Of a stretch of 64,000 nucleotides of DNA, positions 22,670 to 34,500 are shown one piece after another; the stretch's first letter is position 1, and every line of letters begins with the position of its first letter. The position numbers were made by a program, and so were the translations under genes. Source of the stretch: Prostheceraeus crozeri (taxonomy: Eukaryota; Platyhelminthes; Polycladida; Euryleptidae); contig CAJQUW010004733.1 in assembly GCA_907163375.1 (NCBI GenBank), forward strand, positions 1-64,000. Reading direction: 5' to 3'. The notes below the pieces were generated by a model, which had not been told where the DNA came from, did not search any database, and was given only the letters and a program-made list of their open reading frames with translations.

Positions 22670-25600
22670 TTGAAATGTCGCTGAATAGGCCATATTTTCA
22701 AACTTGTGAAGGCTGTGTAGGACAGAGTATTGGATGGATTTTGATGAAACTTTACTTGAAGGTGAGTGAGGTAGTGTAGAGCTTAAGGTTGGCTCTATTG
22801 CGTTTTCCGCAAAGATGCGCAGAAGTTGTGGCTCGATGTGTGTTTGAAGATTTGAAATGTCGCTGAATAGGCCATATTTTCAAACTTGTGAAGGCTGTGT
22901 AGGACAGAGTATTGGATGGATTTTGATGAAACTTTACTTGAAGGTGAGTGAGGTGGTTTAGAGCTTAAGTTTGGCTCTATTGCGTTTTCCGCAAAGATGC
23001 GCAGAAGTTGTGGCTCGATGTGTGTTTGAAGATTTGAAATGTCTCTGAATAGGCCATATTTTCAAACTTGTGAAGGCTGTGTAGGACAGAGTATTGGATG
23101 GATTTTGATGAAACTTTACTTGAAGGTGAGTGAGGTAGTGTAGAGCTTAAGTTTGGCTCTATTGCGTTTTCCGCAAAGATGCGCAGAAGTTGTGGTCGAT
23201 GTGTGTTTGAAGATTTGAAATGTCGCTGAATAGGTCATATTTTCAAACCTGTGAAGGCTGTGTAGGACAGAGTATTGGATGGATTTTGATGAAACTTTAC
23301 TTGAAGGTGAGTGAGGTAGTGTAGAGCTTAAGTTTGGCTCTATGCCGTTTTCCGCAAAGATGCGCAGAAGTTGTGGCTCGATGTGTGTTTGAAGATTTGA
23401 AATGTCTCTGAATAGGCCATATTTTCAAACTTGTGAAGGCTGTGTAGGACAGAGTATTGGATGGATTTTGATGAAACTTTACTTGAAGGTGAGTGAGGTA
23501 GTGTAGAGCTTAAGTTTGGCTCTATTGCGCTTTCCGCAAAGATGCGCAGAAATTTTGGCTCGATGTGTATTTGAAGATTTGAAATGTCGCTGAATAGGCC
23601 ATATTTTCAAACTGGTGAAGGCTGTGTAGGACAGAGTATTGGATGGATTTTGATGAAACTTTACTTGAAGGTGAGTGAGGTGGTGTAGAGCTTAAGTTTG
23701 GCTCTATTGCGTTTTCCGCAAAGATGCGCAGAAATTTTGGCTAGTTGTGTGTTTTAAGGATTGAATTTTTGTCGTTTTTGTCTGATTGTGAAGGCTGTGT
23801 AGGACAGAGTATTGGATGGATTTTGATGAAACTTTACTTGAAGGTGAGTGAGGTAGTGTAGAGCTTAAGTTTGGCTGTATTGCGTTTTCCGCAAAGGTGC
23901 GCAGAAGTTGTGGCTCGATGTGTGTTTGAAGATTTGAAATGTCTCTGAATAGGCCATATTTTCAAACTTGTGAAGGCTGTGTAGGACAGAGTATTGGATG
24001 GATTTTGATGAAACTTTACTTGAAGGTGAGTGAGATAGTGTAGAGCTTAAGTCTGGCTCTATTGCGTTTTCCGCAAAGATGCGCAGAAGTTGTGGCTCGA
24101 TGTGTGTTTGAAGATTTGAAATGTCGCTGAATAGGCCATATTTTCAAACTTGTGAAGGCTGTGTAGGACAGAGTATTGGATGGATTTTGATGAAACTTTA
24201 CTTGAAGGTGAGTGAGGTAGTGTAGAGCTTAAGTTTGGCTCTATTGCGTTTTCCGCAAAGATGCGCAGAAGTTGTGGCTCGATGTGTGTTTGAAGATTTG
24301 AAATGTCTCTGAACTGGCCATATTTTCAAACTGGTGAAGGCTGTGTAGGACAGAGTATTGGATGGATTTTGATGAAACTTTACTTGAAGGTGAGTGAGGT
24401 AGTGTAGAGCTTAAGTTTGGCTCTATTGCGTTTTCCGCAAAGATGCGCAGAAGTTGTGGCTCGATGTGTGTTTGAAGATTTGAAATGTCTCTGAATAGGC
24501 CATATTTTCAAACTTGTGAAGGCTGTGTAGGACAGAGTATTGGATGGATTTTGATGAAACTTTACTTGAAGGTGAGTGAGGTAGTGTAGAGCTTAAGGTT
24601 GGCTCTATTGCGTTTTCCGCAAAGATGCGCAGAAGTTGTGGCTCGATGTGTGTTTGAAGATTTGAAATGTCGCTGAATAGGCCATATTTTCAAAATTGTG
24701 AAGGCTGTGTAGGACAGAGTATTGGATGGATTTTGATGAAACTTTACTTGAAGGTGAGTGAGGTAGTGTAGAGCTTAAGGTTGGCTCTATTGCGTTTTCC
24801 GCAAAGATGCGCAGAAGTTGTGGCTCGATGTGTGTTTTAAGGATTGAATTTTTGTCGTTTTTGTCAGATTGTGAAGGCTGTGTAGGACAGAGTATAAGAT
24901 GGATTTTGATGAAACTTTACTTGAAGGTGAGTGAGGTAGTGTAGAGCTTAAGTTTGGCTCTATTGCGTTTTCCGCAAAGATGCGCAGAAGTTGTGGCTAG
25001 TTGTGTGTTTTTAAGGATTGAATTTTTGTCGTTTTTTGTCAGATTGTGAAGGCTGTGTAGGACAGAGTATTGGATGGATTTTGATGAAACTTTACTTGAA
25101 GGTGAGTGAGGTAGTGTAGAGCTTAAGTTTGGCTCTATTGCGTTTTCCGCAATGATGCGCAGAAGTTGTGGCTCGATGTGTGTTTGAAGATTTGAAATGT
25201 CTCTGAATAGGCCATATTTTCAAACTTGTGAAGGCTGTGTAGGACAGAGTATTGGATGGATTTTGATGAAACTTTACTTGAAGGTGAGTGAGGTGGTGTA
25301 GAGCTTAAGTTTGGCTCTATTGCGTTTTCCGCAAAGATGCGCAGAAGTTGTGGCTCGATGTGTGTTTGAAGATTTGAAATGTCGCTGAATAGGCCATATT
25401 TTCAAACTGGTGAAGGCTGTGTAGGACAGAGTATTGGATGGATTTTGATGAAACTTTACTTGAAGGTGAGTGAGGTAGTGTAGAGCTTAAGTTTGGCTCT
25501 ATTGCGTTTTCCGCAAAAGATGCGCAGAAGTTTTGGCTAGTTGTGTGTTTTAAGGATTGAATTTTTGTCGTTTTTGTCAGATTGTGAAGGCTGTGTAGGA

Positions 25601-25950
25601 CAGAGTATTGGATGGATTTTGATGAAACTTTACTTGAAGGTGAGTGAGGTGGTGTAGAGCTTAAGTTTGGCTCTATTGCGTTTTCCGCAAAGATGCGCAG
25701 AAGTTGTGGCTCGATGTGTGTTTGAAGATTTGAAATGTCGCTGAATAGGCCATATTTTCAAACTTGTGAAGGCTGTGTAGGACAGAGTATTGGATGGATT
25801 TTGATGAAACTTTACTTGAAGGTGAGCGAGGTAGTGTAGAGCTTAAGTTTGGCTCTATGCCGTTTTCCGCAAAGATGCGCAGAAGTTGTGGCTCGATGTG
25901 TGTTTGAAGATTTGAAATGTCGCTGAATAGGCCATATTTTCAAACTTGTG
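22670..25950 (+). repeat. Higher-order repeat block 2 (copy of 19250-22500)
   Basis: Tandem partner of the previous block with the same variant order. Differences are few and include single-base length changes at T-runs (for example near 25010 and 25040). Similarity in variant pattern is lost after about 25.95 kb. Confidence 0.78.
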
Positions 25951-26799
25951 AAGGCTGTGTAGGACAGAGTATTGGATGGATTTTGATGAAACTTTACTTG
26001 AAGGTGAGTGAGGTAGTGTAGAGCTTAAGGTTGGCTCTATTGCGTTTTCCGCAAAGATGCGCAGAAGTTGTGGCTAGTTGTGTGTTTTAAGGATTGAATT
26101 TTTGTCGTTTTTGTCAGATTGTGAAGGCTGTGTAGGACAGAGTATTGGATGGATTTTGATGAAACTTTCATTGAAGGTGAGTGAGGTGGTGTAGAGCTTA
26201 AGTTTGGCTCTATTGCGTTTTCCGCAAAGATGCGCAGAAGTTGTGGCTCGATGTGTGTTTGAAGATTTGAAATGTCTCTGAATAGGCCATATTTTCAAAC
26301 TTGTGAAGGCTGTGTAGGACAGAGTATTGGATGGATTTTGATGAAACTTTACTTGAAGGTGAGTGAGATAGTGTAGAGCTTAAGTTTGACTCTATTGCGT
26401 TTTCCGCAATGATGCGCAGAAGTTGTGGCTCGATGTGTGTTTGAAGATTTGAAATGTCGCTGAATAGGCCATATTTTCAAAATTGTGAAGGCTGTGTAGG
26501 ACAGAGTATTGGATGGATTTTGATGAAACTTTACTTGAAGGTGAGTCACATAGTGTAGAGCTTAAGTTTGGCTCTATTGCGTTTTCCGCAAAGATGCGCA
26601 GAAGTTGTGGCTCGATGTGTGTTTGAAGATTTGAAATGTCGCTGAATAGGCCATATTTTCAAACTTGTGAAGGCTGTGTAGGACAGAGTATTGGATGGAT
26701 TTTGATGAAACTTTACTTGAAGGTGAGTGAGGTAGTGTAGAGCTTAAGTTTGGCTCTATTGCGTTTTCCGCAAAGATGCGCAGAAGTTGTGGCTCGATG

Positions 26800-28500
26800 T
26801 GTGTTTGAAGATTTGACATGTCGCTGAATAGGCCATATTTTCAAACTTGTGAAGGCTGTGTAGGACAGAGTATTGGATGGATTTTGATGAAACTTTACTT
26901 GAAGGTGAGTGAGGTAGTGTAGAGCTTAAGTTTGGCTCTATTGCGTTTTCCGCAAAGATGCGCAGAAGTTGTGGCTCGATGTGTGTTTGAAGATTTGAAA
27001 TGTCGCTGAATAGGCCATATTTTCAAAATTGTGAAGGCTGTGTAGGACAGAGTATTGGATGGATTTTGATGAAACTTTACTTGAAGGTGAGTGAGGTGGT
27101 GTAGAGCTTAAGGTTGGCTCTATTGCGTTTTCCGCAAAGATGCGCAGAAGTTTTGGCTCGATGTGTGTTTTAAGGATTGAATTTTTGTCGTTTTTGTCCG
27201 ATTGTGAAGGCTGTGTGGGACAGAGTATTGGATGGATTTTGATGAAACTTTACTTGAAGGTGAGTGAGGTAGTGTAGAGCTTAAGTTTGGCTCTATTGCG
27301 TTTTCCGCAAAGATGCGCAGAAGTTGTGGCTCGATGTGTGTTTGAAGATTTGAAATGTCTCTGAATAGGCCATATTTTCAAACTTGTGAAGGCTGTGTAG
27401 GACAGAGTATTGGATGGATTTTGATGAAACTTTACTTGAAGGTGAGTGAGGTAGTGTAGAGCTTAAGGTTGGCTCTATTGCGTTTTCCGCAAAGATGCGC
27501 AGAAGTTGTGGCTCGATGTGTGTTTGAAGATTTGAAATGTCTCTGAATAGGCCATATTTTCAAACCTGTGAAGGCTGTGTAGGACAGAGTATTGGATGGA
27601 TTTTGATGAAACTTTACTTGAAGGTGAGTGAGGTAGTGTAGAGCTTAAGTTTGGCTCTATTGCGTTTTCCGCAAAGATGCGCAGAAGTTGTGGCTCGATG
27701 TGTGTTTGAAGATTTGAAATGTCTCTGAATAGGCCATATTTTCAAACTTGTGAAGGCTGTGTAGGACAGAGTATTGGATGGATTTTGATGAAACTTTACT
27801 TGAAGGTGAGTGAGGTAGTGTAGAGCTTAAGTTTGGCTCTATTGCGTTTTCCGCAAAGATGCGCAGAAGTTGTGGTCGATGTGTGTTTGAAGATTTGAAA
27901 TGTCGCTGAATAGGCCATATTTTCAAACCTGTGAAGGCTGTGTAGGACAGAGTATTGGATGGATTTTGATGAAACTTTACTTGAAGGTGAGTGAGGTAGT
28001 GTAGAGCTTAAGTTTGGCTCTATGCCGTTTTCCGCAAAGATGCGCAGAAGTTGTGGCTCGATGTGTGTTTGAAGATTTGAAATGTCTCTGAATAGGCCAT
28101 ATTTTCAAACTTGTGAAGGCTGTGTAGGACAGAGTATTGGATGGATTTTGATGAAACTTTACTTGAAGGTGAGTGAGGTGGTTTAGAGCTTAAGTTTGGC
28201 TCTATTGCGTTTTCCGCAAAGATGCGCAGAAGTTGTGGCTCGATGTGTGTTTGAAGATTTGAAATGTCGCTGAATAGGCCATATTTTCAAACTGGTGAAG
28301 GCTGTGTAGGACAGAGTATTGGATGGATTTTGATGAAACTTTACTTGAAGGTGAGTGAGGTGGTGTAGAGCTTAAGTTTGGCTCTATTGCGTTTTCCGCA
28401 AAGATGCGCAGAAATTTTGGCTAGTTGTGTGTTTTAAGGATTGAATTTTTGTCGTTTTTGTCAGATTGTGAAGGCTGTGTAGGACAGAGTATTGGATGGA
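26800..28500 (+). repeat. Higher-order block repeated at 30050-31700 (offset 3248)
   Basis: The variants CAAAATTGTG, AAGGTTGGCTC, TGTGTGGGACAG, TGGTCGATG, CTATGCCG and a B module occur in the same order at 27030-28430 and at 30278-31680, each about 3248 bases apart, which fits 18 units including three type B. After about 28.5 kb the two copies diverge. Confidence 0.75.
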
Positions 28501-31500
28501 TTTTGATGAAACTTTACTTGAAGGTGAGTGAGGTAGTGTAGAGCTTAAGTTTGGCTGTATTGCGTTTTCCGCAAAGGTGCGCAGAAGTTGTGGCTCGATG
28601 TGTGTTTGAAGATTTGAAATGTCTCTGAATAGGCCATATTTTCAAACTTGTGAAGGCTGTGTAGGACAGAGTATTGGATGGATTTTGATGAAACTTTACT
28701 TGAAGGTGAGTGAGATAGTGTAGAGCTTAAGTCTGGCTCTATTGCGTTTTCCGCAAAGATGCGCAGAAGTTGTGGCTCGATGTGTGTTTGAAGATTTGAA
28801 ATGTCGCTGAATAGGCCATATTTTCAAACTTGTGAAGGCTGTGTAGGACAGAGTATTGGATGGATTTTGATGAAACTTTACTTGAAGGTGAGTGAGGTAG
28901 TGTAGAGCTTAAGTTTGGCTCTATTGCGTTTTCCGCAAAGATGCGCAGAAGTTGTGGCTCGATGTGTGTTTGAAGATTTGAAATGTCTCTGAATAGGCCA
29001 TATTTTCAAACTTGTGAAGGCTGTGTAGGACAGAGTATTGGATGGATTTTGATGAAACTTTACTTGAAGGTGAGTGAGGTGGTGTAGAGCTTAAGTTTGG
29101 CTCTATTGCGTTTTCCGCAAAGATGCGCAGAAGTTGTGGCTCGATGTGTGTTTGAAGATTTGAAATGTCTCTGAATAGGCCATATTTTCAAACTTGTGAA
29201 GGCTGTGTAGGACAGAGTATTGGATGGATTTTGATGAAACTTTACTTGAAGGTGAGTGAGGTAGTGTAAAGCTTAAGTTTGGCTCTATTGCGTTTTCCGC
29301 AAAGATGCGCAGAAGTTGTGGCTCGATGTGTGTTTGAAGATTTGAAATGTCGCTGAATAGGCCATATTTTCAAAATTGTGAAGGCTGTGTAGGACAGAGT
29401 ATTGGATGGATTTTGATGAAACTTTACTTGAAGGTGAGTGAGGTAGTGTAGAGCTTAAGGTTGGCTCTATTGCGTTTTCCGCAAAGATGCGCAGAAGTTT
29501 TGGCTCGATGTGTGTTTTAAGGATTGAATTTTTGTCGTTTTTGTCTGATTGTGAAGGCTGTGTGGGACAGAGTATTGGATGGATTTTGATGAAACTTTAC
29601 TTGAAGGTGAGTGAGGTAGTGTAGAGCTTAAGTTTGGCTCTATTGCGTTTTCCGCTAAGATGCGCAGAAATTTTGGCTCGATGTGTATTTGAAGATTTGA
29701 AATGTCGCTGAATAGGCCATATTTTCAAACTGGTGAAGGCTGTGTAGGACAGAGTATTGGATGGATTTTGATGAAACTTTACTTGAAGGTGAGTGAGGTG
29801 GTGTAGAGCTTAAGTTTGGCTCTATTGCGTTTTCCGCAAAGATGCGCAGAAGTTGTGGCTCGATGTGTGTTTGAAGATTTGAAATGTCTCTGAATAGGCC
29901 ATATTTTCAAACTTGTGAAGGCTGTGTAGGACAGAGTATTGGATGGATTTTGATGAAACTTTACTTGAAGGTGAGTGAGGTAGTGTAGAGCTTAAGTTTG
30001 GCTCTATTGCGTTTTCCGCAAAGATGCGCAGAAGTTGTGGCTCGATGTGTGTTTGAAGATTTGAAATGTCGCTGAATAGGCCATATTTTCAAACTTGTGA
30101 AGGCTGTGTAGGACAGAGTATTGGATGGATTTTGATGAAACTTTACTTGAAGGTGAGTGAGGTAGTGTAGAGCTTAAGTTTGGCTCTATTGCGTTTTCCG
30201 CAAAGATGCGCAGAAGTTGTGGCTCGATGTGTGTTTGAAGATTTGAAATGTCGCTGAATAGGCCATATTTTCAAAATTGTGAAGGCTGTGTAGGACAGAG
30301 TATTGGATGGATTTTGATGAAACTTTACTTGAAGGTGAGTGAGGTGGTGTAGAGCTTAAGGTTGGCTCTATTGCGTTTTCCGCAAAGATGCGCAGAAGTT
30401 TTGGCTCGATGTGTGTTTTAAGGATTGAATTTTTGTCGTTTTTGTCCGATTGTGAAGGCTGTGTGGGACAGAGTATTGGATGGATTTTGATGAAACTTTA
30501 CTTGAAGGTGAGTGAGGTAGTGTAGAGCTTAAGTTTGGCTGTATTGCGTTTTCCGCAAAGATGCGCAGAAGTTGTGGCTCGATGTGTGTTTGAAGATTTG
30601 AAATGTCTCTGAATAGGCCATATTTTCAAACTTGTGAAGGCTGTGTAGGACAGAGTATTGGATGGATTTTGATGAAACTTTACTTGAAGGTGAGTGAGGT
30701 AGTGTAGAGCTTAAGGTTGGCTCTATTGCGTTTTCCGCAAAGATGCGCAGAAGTTGTGGCTCGATGTGTGTTTGAAGATTTGAAATGTCTCTGAATAGGC
30801 CATATTTTCAAACCTGTGAAGGCTGTGTAGGACAGAGTATTGGATGGATTTTGATGAAACTTTACTTGAAGGTGAGTGAGGTAGTGTAGAGCTTAAGTTT
30901 GGCTCTATTGCGTTTTCCGCAAAGATGCGCAGAAGTTGTGGCTCGATGTGTGTTTGAAGATTTGAAATGTCTCTGAATAGGCCATATTTTCAAACTTGTG
31001 AAGGCTGTGTAGGACAGAGTATTGGATGGATTTTGATGAAACTTTACTTGAAGGTGAGTGAGGTAGTGTAGAGCTTAAGTTTGGCTCTATTGCGTTTTCC
31101 GCAAAGATGCGCAGAAGTTGTGGTCGATGTGTGTTTGAAGATTTGAAATGTCGCTGAATAGGCCATATTTTCAAACCTGTGAAGGCTGTGTAGGACAGAG
31201 TATTGGATGGATTTTGATGAAACTTTACTTGAAGGTGAGTGAGGTAGTGTAGAGCTTAAGTTTGGCTCTATGCCGTTTTCCGCAAAGATGCGCAGAAGTT
31301 GTGGCTCGATGTGTGTTTGAAGATTTGAAATGTCTCTGAATAGGCCATATTTTCAAACTTGTGAAGGCTGTGTAGGACAGAGTATTGGATGGATTTTGAT
31401 GAAACTTTACTTGAAGGTGAGTGAGGTGGTGTAGAGCTTAAGTTTGGCTCTATTGCGTTTTCCGCAAAGATGCGCAGAAGTTGTGGCTCGATGTGTGTTT

Positions 31501-34500
31501 GAAGATTTGAAATGTCGCTGAATAGGCCATATTTTCAAACTTGTGAAGGCTGTGTAGGACAGAGTATTGGATGGATTTTGATGAAACTTTACTTGAAGGT
31601 GAGTGAGGTGGTGTAGAGCTTAAGTTTGGCTCTATTGCGTTTTCCGCAAAGATGCGCAGAAATTTTGGCTAGTTGTGTGTTTTAAGGATTGAATTTTTGT
31701 CGTTTTTGTCAGATTGTGAAGGCTGTGTGGGACAGAGTATTGGATGGATTTTGATGAAACTTTACTTGAAGGTGAGTGAGGTAGTGTAGAGCTTAAGTTT
31801 GGCTCTATTGCGTTTTCCGCTAAGAAGCGCAGAAATTTTGGCTCGATGTGTATTTGAAGATTTGAAATGTCGCTGAATAGGCCATATTTTCAAACTGGTG
31901 AAGGCTGTGTAGGACAGAGTATTGGATGGATTTTGATGAAACTTTACTTGAAGGTGAGTGAGGTGGTGTAGAGCTTAAGTTTGGCTCTATTGCGTTTTCC
32001 GCAAAGATGCGCAGAAGTTGTGGCTCGATGTGTGTTTGAAGATTTGAAATGTCTCTGAATAGGCCATATTTTCAAACTTGTGAAGGCTGTGTAGGACAGA
32101 GTATTGGATGGATTTTGATGAAACTTTACTTGAAGGTGAGTGAGGTAGTGTAGAGCTTAAGGTTGGCTCTATGCCGTTTTCCGCAAAGATGCGCAGAAGT
32201 TGTGGCTCGATGTGTGTTTGAAGATTTGAAATGTCGCTGAATAGGCCATATTTTCAAACTTGTGAAGGCTGTGTAGGACAGAGTATTGGATGGATTTTGA
32301 TGAAACTTTACTTGAAGGTGAGTGAGGTAGTGTAGAGCTTAAGTTTGGCTCTATTGCGTTTTCCGCAAAGATGCGCAGAAGTTGTGGCTCGATGTGTGTT
32401 TGAAGATTTGAAATGTCGCTGAATAGGCCATATTTTCAAAATTGTGAAGGCTGTGTAGGACAGAGTATTGGATGGATTTTGATGAAACTTTACTTGAAGG
32501 TGAGTGAGGTGGTGTAGAGCTTAAGTTTGGCTCTATTGCGTTTTCCGCAAAGATGCGCAGAAGTTGTGGCTCGATGTGTGTTTTAAGATTGAATTTTTGT
32601 CGTTTTTGTCCGATTGTGAAGGCTGTGTGGGACAGAGTATTGGATGGATTTTGATGAAACTTTACTTGAAGGTGAGTGAGGTAGTGTAGAGCTTAAGTTT
32701 GGCTGTATTGCGTTTTCCGCAAAGATGCGCAGAAGTTGTGGCTCGATGTGTGTTTGAAGATTTGAAATGTCTCTGAATAGGCCATATTTTCAAACTTGTG
32801 AAGGCTGTGTAGGACAGAGTATTGGATGGATTTTGATGAAACTTTACTTGAAGGTGAGTGAGGTAGTGTAGAGCTTAAGGTTGGCTCTATTGCGTTTTCC
32901 GCAAAGATGCGCAGAAGTTGTGGCTCGATGTGTGTTTGAAGATTTGAAATGTCTCTGAATAGGCCATATTTTCAAACCTGTGAAGGCTGTGTAGGACAGA
33001 GTATTGGATGGATTTTGATGAAACTTTACTTGAAGGTGAGTGAGGTAGTGTAGAGCTTAAGTTTGGCTCTATTGCGTTTTCCGCAAAGATGCGCAGAAGT
33101 TGTGGCTCGATGTGTGTTTGAAGATTTGAAATGTCTCTGAATAGGCCATATTTTCAAACTTGTGAAGGCTGTGTAGGACAGAGTATTGGATGGATTTTGA
33201 TGAAACTTTACTTGAAGGTGAGTGAGGTAGTGTAGAGCTTAAGGTTGGCTCTATTGCGTTTTCCGCAAAGATGCGCAGAAGTTGTGGTCGATGTGTGTTT
33301 GAAGATTTGAAATGTCGCTGAATAGGCCATATTTTCAAACCTGTGAAGGCTGTGTAGGACAGAGTATTGGATGGATTTTGATGAAACTTTACTTGAAGGT
33401 GAGTGAGGTAGTGTAGAGCTTAAGTTTGGCTCTATTGCGTTTTCCGCAAAGATGCGCAGAAGTTGTGGCTCGATGTGTGTTTGAAGATTTGAAATGTCTC
33501 TGAATAGGCCATATTTTCAAACTTGTGAAGGCTGTGTAGGACAGAGTATTGGATGGATTTTGATGAAACTTTACTTGAAGGTGAGTGAGGTAGTGTAGAG
33601 CTTAAGTTTGGCTCTATTGCGTTTTCCGCAAAGATGCGCAGAAGTTGTGGCTCGATGTGTGTTTGAAGATTTGAAATGTCGCTGAATAGGCCATATTTTC
33701 AAAATGGTGAAGGCTGTGTAGGACAGAGTATTGGATGGATTTTGATGAAACTTTACTTGAAGGTGAGTGAGGTGGTGTAGAGCCTAAGTTTGGCTCTATT
33801 GCGTTTTCCGCAAAGATGCGCAGAAATTTTGGCTAGTTGTGTGTTTTAAGGATTGAATTTTTGTCGTTTTTGTCAGATTGTGAAGGCTGTGTAGGACAGA
33901 GTATTGGATGGATTTTGATGAAACTTTACTTGAAGGTGAGTGAGGTAGTGTAGAGCTTAAGTTTGGCTGTATTGCGTTTTCCGCAAAGGTGCGCAGAAGT
34001 TGTGGCTCGATGTGTGTTTGAAGATTTGAAATGTCTCTGAATAGGCCATATTTTCAAACTTGTGAAGGCTGTGTAGGACAGAGTATTGGATGGATTTTGA
34101 TGAAACTTTACTTGAAGGTGAGTGAGATAGTGTAGAGCTTAAGTCTGGCTCTATTGCGTTTTCCGCAAAGATGCGCAGAAGTTGTGGCTCGATGTGTGTT
34201 TGAAGATTTGAAATGTCGCTGAATAGGCCATATTTTCAAACTTGTGAAGGCTGTGTAGGACAGAGTATTGGATGGATTTTGATGAAACTTTACTTGAAGG
34301 TGAGTGAGGTAGTGTAGAGCTTAAGTTTGGCTCTATTGCGTTTTCCGCAAAGATGCGCAGAAGTTGTGGCTCGATGTGTGTTTGAAGATTTGAAATGTCT
34401 CTGAATAGGCCATATTTTCAAACTTGTGACGGCTGTGTAGGACAGAGTATTGGATGGATTTTGATGAAACTTTACTTGAAGGTGAGTGAGGTGGTGTAGA

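Noticed and set aside
27657-27926. Open frames of 65-97 codons on - across about 20 places in the satellite
   Set aside because: They arise from unit sequence plus one-base length variants that shift between two short open stretches. No start context, domain or constancy between units supports a gene.
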